This document shows positions 22,244 through 33,158 of a stretch of 64,000 nt of DNA, in pieces. The stretch covers positions 62,001-126,000 of the forward strand of contig NKYR01000091.1 in NCBI GenBank assembly GCA_003184365.1, in the 5' to 3' direction. The notes under the pieces were generated by a model, which worked only from the letters and a program-made list of their open reading frames with translations, was not told the origin of the DNA and did no database searches. Positions within the stretch are counted from its first letter, which is position 1, and each line of letters begins with the position of its first letter. Source of the DNA: Evernia prunastri. Its lineage: Eukaryota; Ascomycota; Lecanoromycetes; Lecanorales; Parmeliaceae. Position numbers and translations under genes: made by a program.

Positions 22244-25200
22244 CTACTGCCTTTCACCCCTTTTTCGCTCCTTCCTCTTCTTTTTGTTCCTTCTCCTCCG
22301 TGCTCCTGAAACTTCTGCGTTCGAACCCTCAGCGTGCGCCCTTTCCTGCAAAATATCCAATTCTTCCAATTTGCTCTTGGTAAAAAGTCGAGTCAGGATG
22401 TCAGCCACAGTCAAAGTCTCCAGACCAACAAGAACACCGTCTTCGTAACTGCTGATATCTTGGTAAACCGTGTCGTCTAGCTGAGCCCCAAGTCCCATGA
22501 ATCTCTTGATAATCATCAGGACAGAGTCTATTGACTCCAAACAGAAGTAAGCAGAAGTTGTTTCTTCACTATAGATGGACCGCACGAAATGGCACCACAA
22601 CGTACACCCCTCCAATTCCCAGTACGGGTCTATCCCTCGATCGCAAAATGCCACAATTGTACTTGTCAGAGCCGCCTCAAACTCGGCGGAGCGAGTACGC
22701 CAGTTTTCAGATGGAATGAGGATGAATTGAACCCAGCCTAGACGATAGTGCACCGGGGACCGGTTGGGTTTCGCCCCGACTTCCAATAACGCCGTCACAG
22801 TCTCAAGATCTTGGATTCGAATATAATTTGTCGAGGAAGCCCAGTCATGACAGATGAGGCTCATAATATGGTCCCAGACGGGGCGCGGGCCGAGAGTTCT
22901 GTTCAGGTCTACGCCTCTTTCTACTAGTAGGCGCAACATTGGCCGGTTGTTGGATCGTACGCCATATTTCGAGCTGACTGAAGGCCGCAAAGCGTCGAGG
23001 ACGAGCTCGTCGTTTTCCCATGCAGGCGAGCCACGACGCAGGTGCTCATCCAGCTTATGTGTCACGTACAATTGAAGATCCCTTTGCACTGCAAAGCCCA
23101 AAGAGGACTGACGCAATCTTCTTATAGATAAATCCCACACCGGGTTGTCGAGGACAGAATCGTTTGACCCGCGTTCCCACAGAGAATTGTGGAGAGTCCA
23201 AATAACGTCTGAGAGTTCATCAATCAGCTCGATGCTTGAATGAGCCGTCTGCTTCTCTGCTTTATGGACGTAATGCATCAGGTCATCAATGAGGTCCGAT
23301 AGCTCTCGATTTTGCTTAAAGTGATGCTTGTCGATAGGTGCAACCTTGATCTGTGCGAGAAATGCGTGACAGAGCAGGGCACAGGATTTGAACGTCTCAG
23401 GGACCCGACTTGCGACGAACCTTTGGATATCGTTCACCTGGAAGAAGTCTTTCACTGTTCGGTGAAGGAAATCCACCTCATATTCGAAGAACGGGTAGGA
23501 AGGTATCTCGCCGCAGGAGACCCAATCAGGCTCCGTGTTCTGGGGTGCTGATAGGTCCACAACCGACGCTGGCATTGGAAATAAGGAAAAATCACTTGAC
23601 TCCCCTGGCAGAGATAGAGTAACATTCTCTGACGGTAGATCATTATCCGTAAGACCAGGTTCCAGCGACTGAGTCTCTGAGGGAGAGTTTGGCCTTAATA
23701 GCGGCAAAAGTCCTGACCGTGACAAGTCTGTAAGGTTCATGGTGTTGGCATCGCGAAACTTGTCAGAACCCTTTCTCGTGATCTGCAACAAGTCTTTGCA
23801 GCGAGCATTGATACGTAGTTCCATGTCTTGACATCGAGATGCGATATCTGTGGTTGACATCTGCTCGACAGGAAGCTCAATCGAGTATCCTGGATTTTCT
23901 TCTACTTCATCTAACATGGCATAGGTCATCAGACTGAGGGATTCCGCTGCCTCGAGCGCGATATGAAAAGTTTTCACTGTTTGGTGCACATAGACGTCCT
24001 CAATGTTCTCTAGCATATGTCTAAAATAGGTCTCCAGATCAGTAGGAAGTGATTCAAGTCTTCTTTCGAGATCAGAGATGCGGTCGGCATTTGTGAGAGC
24101 TTCCATAAGGGAGCGAACAACAAGAAAAACCCAAAGAAAGACGCCCTGAGCTCTGCTGACAATTGCATCTATGAATTCTTGGCAACGCGCAGATCCTTTC
24201 CTTACTGCCAACTGGCAAAAGAGTGTGTTGCCACCAAGCGTGTCTTGGACATATTTTTTGGATGTCTTGCCGTGTTAGGTCCTCAAGATGAAGTTTAGGA
24301 TGAGATCCCCACCCGAAGGCTCTTGTAAACACGTTCCATGGACGGCTTGATAGACATATTTTAATATCTTTCGATCGAGTAAAGCTTCGTACAAGATCAA
24401 CAACCTCTGAATGGTCACCACCATATTCATCAAGTCCGTCTATGAAGAAACAAAATCTCTTCTTTAGCGTGTGCTGGTTTGACAAATCGGCAAACGCGTT
24501 GAGGAGCTCCGCGCGAGTCCAAGAGCCGGGTTGAGCATGAGTACGAGTGCATTGTTCCCAACGCGTGGCGAATACTTGGGGCATGATTTCCGGGCATTGG
24601 GAGAGAACACCATAGAGCAGCGACTGGAGGAGGCCTTCTTGGGATTTCTGGAGCTCAGTTCCTGCGTGCCAGAAGTAGAATGCTGCTGTGATCAATTCTT
24701 TTTCGTCTGCCCACTGTTGGAGAGCTGATGTGGAAGACCTGTGATGGCTGAGGAACTCCATGAGTGTGGACTTGCCAGACCCGGCTTTCCCGGTAATCCA
24801 GAAGATATCATTTCCACTGGTAAGCCACTCACAGAAGTTATCTTTGGAGAGTCGCGGACTTGACGATGTAACCGGATCAAAGATCCACTGGAAGGTTTCC
24901 GCATGGGCTTCGATGATCTTTTCCTGCCGGGCTTCCATCCTCTGATAGCGTAAGCTTTTCAGTACACGATGCTCCGTCGCCAACCGCTCTCCCATTTGTT
25001 TGATTTCCTCTAAATTCGAAGATAGCTGACTGAGCTGTAGGTCTCTAATCCGGTCTCGATCACTCTTATCCGTTAAGCTCCTTGCGTGCATCTTGTGAGT
25101 ATCTTCCAATTTCTTCAAAATCTTGAGCGTATCACGTCTCATACTCCCGAAGTTCGAATTTGTGGTATATATCAATCGCTCGCTTGTTTCAGAAAGATTA

Positions 25201-25787
25201 CGAAGAGACGAGAGAACCTCCCACTGCTTCGTACTGTTCAACATATTGTTAGTGTGGGCTTGATGAATCTAAATGCGTATGCTTTACTTGAGCATTTTGA
25301 CCAGACAGATGGTCATTTGGCTACTGAAGCGTTCCATTCTCATCGACATGGCGTTGATTTTCTGGGGTTTCCATATCCTTTTCAGAGCGACGCGAAAACA
25401 TTGCCACTTTCTCCCAGAATCTTTGACTCTAAGCTGATCCAGGGCCTCTGAGAGCTCATCTGCTACCTTTTTGCATTCTGTGGCTATCAGTTTGAGGTTA
25501 GTCTCATCAACTTCATACTTCTCCGAATTCTCTGCACTTAGAATGCCATCTCGCTCGATTTTAGAACCGCGTGATGAAGGCCGAATCCGGAATGATTGAT
25601 CAGCTATCAAGTTGTTACTCAAGTGGCCGAGAGACCGAGTAATATGTTCGAGCTCCACAGCTTCATTTGCTAGACCACTGGAAGACCTGTAAATCTCTTT
25701 GCTTTGGGAGAAGAGTTGACAGCCAAACTCAACGAATTGGACTACATTGCTTGCAACCCCAAGAGCAGCAATACCCTCAAGAGCCAT
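22244..25787 (-). CDS. NACHT-domain STAND protein (one-base frameshift)
   Basis: Exon 1 25787..25288 and exon 2 25233..22244, joined by a 54-bp intron with CTAAC branch. The model gives 1162 residues if one base in the T6 run at 24254-24259 (A6 on the coding strand) is discounted; as written, the frame breaks after LTRQDIQK. N-terminal helical domain starts MALEGIAALGVASNVVQFVE, a standard fungal STAND head. NACHT follows: Walker A ITGKAGSGKSTLMEFL near residue 320, Walker B-like FCFFIDGLDEYGGDH, then the sensor region KICLSSRPWNVF. After it comes the helical FLWVFLVVRSL and a C-terminal half with VDFLHRTVKDFF typical of this NLR subfamily; no ankyrin, WD or TPR repeats are seen. Ends in an Arg/Lys-rich tail. 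Such proteins are fungal NLR-like sensors linked to non-self recognition; the trigger here is unknown. Confidence 0.75.
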
Positions 25788-26382
25788 GCTGGAACAAAAC
25801 TCTGGATTATTTTACGGAGACTGAACTTGAGTAGGAACACTCCCAAGAATAAGGAAAACGATTGAGATAAATATGATCCAGGCTATATCAATATATTGAC
25901 AAGGGTAGAGACAACAACGATAAGCCATTAGAGCCTGGCGGCGTCAAAAAGATTCTGCTGCTAAAAGAGAACTCGTTTTGCACAGGTACAGGATTGAGCC
26001 TTGGGGCGACAGACCGCAGCAGCACAGCGCCCCATTGTTATGCAGGTGTTTTGAACAGACCGACACCGCCTTACTGTACTAGCCCTGGGGGTACACCTGT
26101 AAGGAAAGCGTTGCATCGTGTTATAAACCAAATCACAGTCCAGCATGAAAGTGTAAATCCACAGACTAGAGCTCTACCAAAGAAGATTGTCCTTTCGTGT
26201 TTGTGTATCTGATCAACTATCATGAGATACTACTGTTGTAGGTGATGAAGTATTGGCCAGGAACGAACCACGAGGCGTTCGAATGCTTGGCGCCCAAGGC
26301 TGCCTTGCTAGATATATTGGGCTGTACTCGTGGCTGCCTTGTCAATTTGTATTCTTGCCCTGCCTTGAGCAAGACACAGAAC
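25788..26382. other. Intergenic region, no gene seen
   Basis: About 600 bp between divergent genes; no supported frame. Presumed promoters of the NACHT gene and the F-box-type gene. Confidence 0.5.
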
Positions 26383-27231
26383 ATGTCGTCCACTATAGCA
26401 GCCTCACGACTGCTGTCTATCCCTATAGAGCTGCGCACAAAGATCTATCGAGACCTGCTCAGCCCCGACCCCGCCCGCGTCCACACACTCTATCATGACA
26501 GACATGGCAGGGAAGCCCCCTTCGACATCGACCCCACCATTCTTCGAGTCAGCCGGCAAATCTACTCCGAAGCCGTCTCAATTCTCTACCACACTGCTAA
26601 TGTCTGGATCTATCTCGCCACGCCGGTCGTCATGCAATGCACTGGCGGCAACTACCCGGACGGCGACGCTGACCCGCCTGACCTCTTCCGCACAGATGCT
26701 CGAGAGGCTGTCAAGCCAGCAAGCAGACTGAGCAGCTGGCACACTGCATTTTCTACAGTCAAAGGTCTTGAACTCGAAGGGCAGCCCGAGTCTACAGCCG
26801 AAGGCTACATCTACCCACACTGCTTTCAACGCCTGCGCAACATAGAGCTTGTCACTTCGCGCCATGCAATCTGGGGCGATGGCCAATGCGGCAGCTACTT
26901 CTCTCACACCGGACAGACCGTGCTGCGGATCCTCAAGCTCCTGGCCGAAGAGCAAGCGCCGGACTCCCCCACCACGAAGCGCCTCAAATTTACCATCCAG
27001 CCGGACTGGCGCACCGTCGAATCCGAATTGCTGATGAGAAATGGGGACATGGACAAGAGGACGAAAGCGATAGTCGGGTTGCTGAAGGCGCTCAAGAGGA
27101 GAACAGGCGCCGAGATTGAGGTTGCAGAGGGGGTTTTTACGAAGACGCTGAGGGAATGGAAGATGGAGGAGGTGGAGGTCGATGAATGGGAGAAGGTGCT
27201 CTTGGCTGATGCTGAGAGTACTGACCTATGA
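26383..27231 (+). CDS. F-box-like (2EXR-type) domain protein
   Basis: Intact single exon, 282 residues from MSSTIAASRLLSIPIELRTK. The segment LLSIPIELRTKIYRDLL followed by ILRVSRQIYSEAVSILYHTA is the common fungal F-box-like/2EXR signature. Related F-box proteins can serve as SCF ubiquitin-ligase adaptors, but most fungal members of this pattern are uncharacterised. The remainder has no second domain; the C-terminus is Glu/Lys-rich and helical. An upstream in-frame Met at 26242 would add 47 residues without similarity, so I prefer 26383. A decayed paralogue of the 5' end lies at about 20857-20920. Confidence 0.75.
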   Translation: MSSTIAASRLLSIPIELRTKIYRDLLSPDPARVHTLYHDRHGREAPFDIDPTILRVSRQIYSEAVSILYHTANVWIYLATPVVMQCTGGNYPDGDADPPDLFRTDAREAVKPASRLSSWHTAFSTVKGLELEGQPESTAEGYIYPHCFQRLRNIELVTSRHAIWGDGQCGSYFSHTGQTVLRILKLLAEEQAPDSPTTKRLKFTIQPDWRTVESELLMRNGDMDKRTKAIVGLLKALKRRTGAEIEVAEGVFTKTLREWKMEEVEVDEWEKVLLADAESTDL

Positions 27232-27481
27232 AGTCTATACGAACCATCCAGAAATTCCGATTGTCTACTCATGACACGCGTCAAATGTCGTGAGTTTGGG
27301 GGGCAGGGAAAGGTCATAGTGGGTTGGTGGGGTCCTCTCCTTACAGAATTGCAAAGCAACAACATCTCCTCAGCATGAGTTTGACTCTTACCACAGACCG
27401 CCCGCGAAGAGCACAACCCACAAGTGCAACGAGCCACCCCTGACAGCGTGAAAGCTTCTCCAGTGGCTGAAATAATGACGT

Positions 27482-27569
27482 CTACGATAACCATGCGATA
27501 ATTCTACGATAATTCTACGATAAACCTACGATAACTCTACGATAACTCTACGATCAATCTATGATATAT
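27482..27569. repeat. Eight-unit 11-bp tandem repeat
   Basis: Eight consecutive 11-bp units related to CTACGATAACT; units 4 to 6 are nearly identical and the outer ones are diverged. It lies 85 bp upstream of the next start codon, so it is in the presumed promoter. Confidence 0.85.
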
Positions 27570-27654
27570 CGTCTTCCATCAAACCACCTCCCTACCACTC
27601 CAACCCCACTCCCTCCTCCCCAACAACCCACCCCAAATCCATCCTCCATCAACA

Positions 27655-28275
27655 ATGGCCACCCCCAATCCCCCAACAACCGCCTACCCCACCTTCTCCT
27701 CCCTCTACACCCACCTCCTCACTCTCCCCACCCCCCTCACGCCCCCCGCCAAACCCACCTCCCCCGCCCTGACCGCCGACATCTCGGCCCTAACCCTGCA
27801 CCCGACCCTCGAAGCGGCCCTGCACATCCTGAACCAGGACCTCCCCGCCGCGCACTTCCTCGTCCGCCACATGCAGGCCGCGCCCGCGCACGAGGGCATG
27901 TTCCTGCACGGCATCCTGCACCGCGTCGAGGGGGACTACGACAACGCGCGGGCGTGGTACGGCAACGTGGCCGGGAGCGACGTCTTCCGAGAAACGTGGG
28001 GGGACGGCGAGGGCGGGGAGGAAAAGGCGAGGGCGTTCATCGGGAGGGTGGAAGGGTTCGTGAAGAGGGGGGAAAAGGAGGAAGAGGAGGGGGAGAGGGA
28101 GGGGTTGGAGAGGGAGAGTGCGAGGGAGATCGAGGCCGCGGTGGGGTATTGCAGGAGGAAGTTTGGGGAGGAGGCGGTGCCGGATGCGACGGGGGCGTGG
28201 GTGAAACCCGGAGAGGAGCATAGGAGGATGGGGGAGGAGATGGTGTCTGGGGGGGAAGGGTTCAGGAAGTTCTAA
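27655..28275 (+). CDS. Conserved hypothetical protein
   Basis: Intact single exon of 206 residues. I do not recognise a named family. The centre, LEAALHILNQDLPAAHFLVR followed by FLHGILHRVEGDYDNARAWY, looks alpha-helical and TPR-like: a helical hairpin with the W/Y spacing seen in short fungal proteins of similar size. The N-terminal 40 residues are Pro/Thr-rich and the C-terminal third is Glu/Arg/Gly-rich. Codon use is extremely C-rich at the start and G-rich at the end, producing long shadow frames on the other strand. The start follows a C-rich leader and the 11-bp repeat array. Confidence 0.65.
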   Translation: MATPNPPTTAYPTFSSLYTHLLTLPTPLTPPAKPTSPALTADISALTLHPTLEAALHILNQDLPAAHFLVRHMQAAPAHEGMFLHGILHRVEGDYDNARAWYGNVAGSDVFRETWGDGEGGEEKARAFIGRVEGFVKRGEKEEEEGEREGLERESAREIEAAVGYCRRKFGEEAVPDATGAWVKPGEEHRRMGEEMVSGGEGFRKF

Positions 28276-28466
28276 GCCGTGGAATGCTTTCTACTAGGAT
28301 GATTCATGGTATGGCAGTGGCCAAGCTGTGCTTAGCGGTCGTTACAAGGCGCCCGCTGGCTTTCTTCAGCTTTCATTTCACGTTCGTGCAGCCCTGATGG
28401 ATGATATGCATGATCCTCGTTGCATACTTATAAAGCTCCCCAATGCTTCCATCCCCTGACTGCTGC

Positions 28467-29521
28467 CTAATGCCCATTGGCCACTTCACCATCATCCAAC
28501 GGCTGGATATCCGGCACCGGCCCTTTCGGAACCACAAGTTCCTCGCCCGGCTCCGCCTTCGCTTTCGCACGCAGATACCCCCGCTTGAAATCCGAAAAGT
28601 ACACCGTATCCCTGAACGCGCGCCCATTGAGCGTCTTCCCCCCGTCCCAGTACAGGTTCCTCAACCACCGACTCAACCTCGGGTAGTTGTGCCTGATCAT
28701 CTTCAAATTGCACATGAAGATGTTGTAGTAGGCGACGTCGAACCTGATCAGGGTGGTGTACAGCCTGATGTCCGCTTCGGTGACGTGCGCGCCGAACAAG
28801 TACGGGTGGTGCCCTGGCTCCCCGAGGTGTGTTTCCAAGCGATCCAGCGATTTGAAGAGCGGATACAAGTTCGCTTCATAGGCCTCCTGGGTCGTTGCGA
28901 AGCCAGTCTTGTACACGCCGTTGTTAACCGTGTTGTAGACCCACTCGTTCATCTCATCAATCTCCCCTCGCAACCCCTGCGGATAAAACCCGCCCCCGGG
29001 CTTCTGCTCTTCGCGCAGATGCTCGGGCAGCAGGGCGTCGAATTCGGAATAGAACATGCGGATGATCTCGCTGCTCTCGTTGTTCACAATCGTCTCCGTC
29101 TTCTTGTCCCACAGCGCGGGCACGGTGAAGCGCCCTTCGTACCCCGGATCGGCCTTCTTGTACAGCTCCTGCATCTTCGTGAAGCCGTACAGCGGGTCCT
29201 TCTCGTCCGAGCCGTCGCGGCCGGTGAAGAGCCAACCTTCCTTCGTGAGCTCGAAGCCGCAGGCGATGAGCTGGATGATGGGTTCGAGGCCCTTGAGGGA
29301 GCGGACGAGGTTCGTGCGGTGCGCCCAGGGACAACCGTAGTTTAGATCTGGGAAGCAGGTGAGCTCATGCGTGTGTATCAAGGTGGCGGCGCCGTACAGA
29401 GTGCGTAGCGATCTTTTTCGGGAGGGAATTTGGCGTCGGGCGCTGAGGAGATGAAGTCGCGGAATTGGCTGGGCTTGCGGCGGAACTGGCCGTCTGGGTC
29501 CGCATGGTTGTGGATTGGTGC
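28467..29521 (-). CDS. Omega-class glutathione transferase (ECM4/GS-hydroquinone reductase type), 5' end unresolved
   Basis: Exons 29521..29398 and 29347..28467 are supported by frame-preserving GT-AG junctions and code for about 335 residues. Sequence starts within HNHADPDGQFRRKPSQFRDF, the usual lead of the family, so only a few N-terminal codons are missing. A short 5' exon ending near 29575 (MPEK) is possible, with an intron that has a good GCTAAC branch but a weak donor. The catalytic motif is YGCPWAHR with the omega-class Cys. Further landmarks are VPALWDKKTETIVNNESSEI, the glutathione site of the thioredoxin fold, and HVTEADIRLYTTLIRFD in the all-helical domain. Family members reduce glutathionyl-hydroquinones and similar conjugates in the cytosol. 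Not obviously part of the polyketide cluster. Confidence 0.85.
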
Positions 29522-30359
29522 CTGGAGAGGAGGTTAGCTGTAGTATTATTGTGGTGGGGTCAGATGCTTTCAGACTTTCTCCGGCATATTTGTGAGGCAA
29601 TAATAAGGAGTCTGCCCTTACTTGATTGAAATAAATCCGAAAGAGCTCTATAATTGGGAGGGATGATTAAGGTATAAGAATTGGTATACAGGAGGAATCG
29701 GTCTTTGGGAGAGACCGGAGCATGCAAAAGCAAAGAGCGAGCATCCCCGCACATTACAAATGCTGGTGAGGTCAACAACATGACGGCACGGCCCGGTATG
29801 ATTAGATAAGGAACACAACAAAAAAAGTAGCACAGTTTAATTAGGAGATCATCTCCTACACAAATCTTCCCCTTCTCCGCCCTGCTTTGCGGCAAAAAAA
29901 CATCTTGTTAGGGAGGACTATTGTCAGTGCTGTCGGGGACTTTGGACGCAGATCTCTGTAATGGTCCCTGAATTCTCGTTTTAGTCACTGGGATAGAGAG
30001 CCTTTGAGACTAATTCACGCCATCTTTGGCAGAGCGCCTTGAAGATTTCGTGTACGTCTTTCTTTGAAATGAAAGATAAGCATTATGTTGGGAGGAAGGC
30101 ACGCTTGAGACGTGCAAGCGAGGCTTTGTTTTTGGGGAAAGTGTAGGTTGTGGAGAGGTTGGTGAGTATGATCTATCAGCAAAGGTATGTGTTAAGGATT
30201 AGAGTCGAGGGGGAACGCGAGCTCCGTTTGAAAGAAAGCAATGCGGGTTATCAATGTTGACTTGGCCCAATTAGCGACTGGTCTTTCTTGGACGTCAGTG
30301 TCCGTTGTTTCAACATTAGATCACAAGTCAAGCAACGCCCCCCAAAGCCCAAGGATCGA
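29522..30359. other. Intergenic region, no gene seen
   Basis: About 840 bp. It holds the presumed 5' exon and promoter of the GST and the 3' side of the P450. No supported frame. Confidence 0.45.
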
Positions 30360-31976
30360 TCACACCAACGGAGTCACCTTCAAGGTGACCCCATACCTCG
30401 GCCTCAACACGATCCTCCACATCTTCCACTCCTCCGGATCATCCACCCCTTCAGCCCTCTCGAACCTATACATGCTCAGCAAACAGCACAGCAGCGTTTT
30501 CATTTCCGTCTCCGCGAATTTACGACCGATGCAGCCTCTCGGACCTTGCTGAAAGGTCATGTACGCATTCGGGGTGTACGTCTCGGGCAAACGGTCCCAG
30601 CGGTCTGGATCGAAAACGTCGGCGTCCTCGCCCCAGAAATGCGGCGCCCGGTTGATGGCGTTGTGGTACATGGCGACGGTCGTTTGGGCGGGGATGCGGT
30701 ACCCGCAGAGGACGTCCTCGGCATTGTTCTGGCGGATGGTCAGGGGGATGGATGGGATGTAGCGGAGGCTCTCGCGGCAGACGTTGTTGAGATAGGGGAG
30801 GCGGTCTTCGTCGGCTATCGCGAGACGCGGTATATCGTTGCGGGTGTCGGGGGAGAAGAGAAAAGGCATGTACTCGTGGATTTCGCGGCATAGTTTGTCT
30901 TGCACGTCAGGGTGTTTTGCGATTAGGAGAAGGGTCCAGGCGACGGCGACGGCGGTGGTATCGTGACCGGCGCCAAGGAATGTCATGACTTGATCGCGCA
31001 TGGTTTCGAAGCTCATGTGGCCATCTAATTTACCGCTCGCGCTCGAATTATCACGCACGAGAAGGGCGATAATATCTTTCTCGCGGGAAAGCGTGTTGGA
31101 GGATTTTTTTGTCTGCTTGTCGTGAATGATCTCTGAAGCGAAGCTAACGACCGTGCGGCGAGCTGTAAGAAGATCCAAGTTCGTCTTCAGAGGTAAGTAC
31201 TTGGCCCACCTTATTTGACAACGAAGATCATTTAGAAGCTGAGTCCAGCCATCAAAGTTGAAGTATCGTGCGTATGCTTTTCTTATTGGCGTTTCGGGGT
31301 TGTTGAGCGAGTCGAGGTTGGCTCCGAATCCGGCTTCTGCGATGATGTCGAGAGTAGCTCGATTCAACCATTCTAAAATTTCGATGGAAGAGGTTTGCTT
31401 GTTTTCTACGCTTATGAGATCGGACATAAGCAAGGCTTTACGCCAAAAGGTTGAGGAGAGAGCTTTGATTGAAGAGGTGGAAAATGCTGGTGCAAGAGCT
31501 TTACGTTGCTGAAAGTGAGCGTCTCCTTCCGCTATGAGAACGCCTTGACCTAGCATAGGCTCCATAAAGTTTTTAGTCAACGGTGGTTTCTCCCATATAT
31601 ACGGATGTCTGACAGTTATCTGTTTCAGCGCATCGTCGTCGATGATCGAGAGTCTTTCGCGGCCGAAAGGCAGAAAATATCGTAAGATAGGGCCTTGTTG
31701 TTTGTGCCAGCGCCTCTGAGGGACACCGACTTCTGCTGTGATGATGGTAAACGTCTGATCCCATAGCGGGAATCCGGGTACAGTGGGTATGGAACGAAGT
31801 GGCGAGACGTAGAAAGGATAAATCCAAGATTGATAGACGACATAGTACAAGGATAGGACAATGGGGAATGTGTATAGCCATGCGGTTAAGGTTGAAATTG
31901 ATGAAATTCTTACAACGAAGAATGCAATGACTACAGAAGACAAGAGCAGAGATGGGAATCGTAACTTGTAGTCCAT
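30360..31976 (-). CDS. Cytochrome P450 monooxygenase
   Basis: Intact single exon of 538 residues. An N-terminal hydrophobic region (LLLSSVVIAFFVVRI and LYTFPIVLSLYYVVY) anchors it in the ER membrane. The I-helix oxygen-activation motif is GAGHDTT. The K-helix ExxR is ESLR. The haem loop is FQQGPRGCIGRKFAE with the axial Cys. All essential residues are present. The overall pattern resembles fungal relatives of the CYP3/CYP4 clans such as CYP5080-type or similar, but I cannot assign a family number. Start chosen at MDYKLRFPS; an upstream in-frame Met (32027) adds 17 residues. It lies about 8 kb from the first clear anthraquinone-type gene next to an exporter, so it may belong to an extended cluster; that is inference. 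Confidence 0.9.
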   Translation of the reverse strand: MDYKLRFPSLLLSSVVIAFFVVRISSISTLTAWLYTFPIVLSLYYVVYQSWIYPFYVSPLRSIPTVPGFPLWDQTFTIITAEVGVPQRRWHKQQGPILRYFLPFGRERLSIIDDDALKQITVRHPYIWEKPPLTKNFMEPMLGQGVLIAEGDAHFQQRKALAPAFSTSSIKALSSTFWRKALLMSDLISVENKQTSSIEILEWLNRATLDIIAEAGFGANLDSLNNPETPIRKAYARYFNFDGWTQLLNDLRCQIRWAKYLPLKTNLDLLTARRTVVSFASEIIHDKQTKKSSNTLSREKDIIALLVRDNSSASGKLDGHMSFETMRDQVMTFLGAGHDTTAVAVAWTLLLIAKHPDVQDKLCREIHEYMPFLFSPDTRNDIPRLAIADEDRLPYLNNVCRESLRYIPSIPLTIRQNNAEDVLCGYRIPAQTTVAMYHNAINRAPHFWGEDADVFDPDRWDRLPETYTPNAYMTFQQGPRGCIGRKFAETEMKTLLCCLLSMYRFERAEGVDDPEEWKMWRIVLRPRYGVTLKVTPLV

Positions 31977-33158
31977 GATGACAATCGTGTAGGAAGCTAA
32001 ATGTTGCCTGAACCTGCAAATGACCAAAAAATCAAGAACGGCTTAAAGCATTTCTTATTCTTAGGAACTCTTATACTTGTTCTATCGTCTGCGCGTCAAG
32101 CTTTGCTCGCTGTACTTATTATTAGCAAGGTCGCGTGCACGGGAAGGATATAGGCCGGCTACGTTTATGACCAGTTGGCTATTTCAGCCACCTGAAAGCA
32201 TGAGCTCGAGCCTTAAGGAAGATCTGTTGGAATTTTGGAAAGCATAAGAGGTTGCCTCGGCACAATCGTAGAGGATTGGGGGCGTCGCCGCCAACACTGA
32301 GAGTTAAGGTTGGTGATACCATCGTTGACTAGGATTGTTACGTAATTGGATACCGAGGATACCTATAGTTCACTTTCACTGCACGACTCGGTTCAGGACG
32401 AAGGGCGCTATTTTACAGAAGCCGAGGGAGGTTCACTGGTACCTAATCTTCCGAGTCCATCTCCTCGAGTCTAGGATCCCGTCTCATATTTGGGAGGTGG
32501 TTGCTGGATGGGTGGGGAACCAAATTATCTTGTTACTTACGCTTTGACTCGGACGGTGCAGATTCCACTCCGTCACTGTATCAACGCTCACAGGCGGTGC
32601 TATTATAGAATACTTGTACGTTCCAGAGCTGAGTCTTTTTGTAGAGCGAGGACACCAACAGATCAAGCGATATCCAGCTAAGTGCAAAGATCTATTGGTG
32701 TCCTCGCTCTACTCTATCAAAAGAATCACTTCTGGAGTTCTCTCAATAATGAAACCTCTCGCCCACCTCTCCTCCAAGGGTTCGAAACCACCCAAATCGC
32801 ACGCCGCATCGCCAATCAGAAGATTCAACCCACCACGCCTTCCTCCCTTCCCACCGAATTTTAGATGTTCATTTTGAGTACACCGTTATGTAGGAAGGAA
32901 AGAAGTAAAGAAAGGATCGCGCACAGACTTCGTTGAGCCTGCGGATTTCATAGACTAGGATTGGGGTGCTGGATAGCGTCCCTGCGAGTCATCTCTGGAG
33001 TGAGAGATAAAATTAAACATCAATATCCCGCTGGTAAATGAAGCATATATACCGTTATACTGTTAGCTAGTGCCATTCATTATATCGTTTGATAATTTTC
33101 GCTTGAAAAGCCCAAAACCCTATCTGGCGGAATATGAAAACGGATCCTATGCTATCTT
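31977..33158. other. Intergenic region with a hairpin-forming palindrome
   Basis: About 1.2 kb without a supported gene. Contains the inverted repeat at 32641-32712. Confidence 0.5.
32641..32712. repeat. 24-bp inverted repeat (hairpin)
   Basis: Arms 32641-32664 and 32689-32712 are reverse complements at 23 of 24 positions (core GTAGAGCGAGGACACCAA), separated by a 24-base loop. Position is mid-intergenic, upstream of the P450 and downstream of the exporter. It could be a terminal part of a small mobile element or a structured RNA. Nothing decides between these. Confidence 0.8.

Noticed and set aside
28443..29345. 300-codon plus-strand frame opposite the GST
   Set aside because: The minus strand has the CPWAHR catalytic motif and GST fold; the plus frame has no similarity.
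32775..32800. GGTTCGAAACC resembling a tRNA T-loop
   Set aside because: No acceptor stem, D-arm or anticodon arm could be folded around it.
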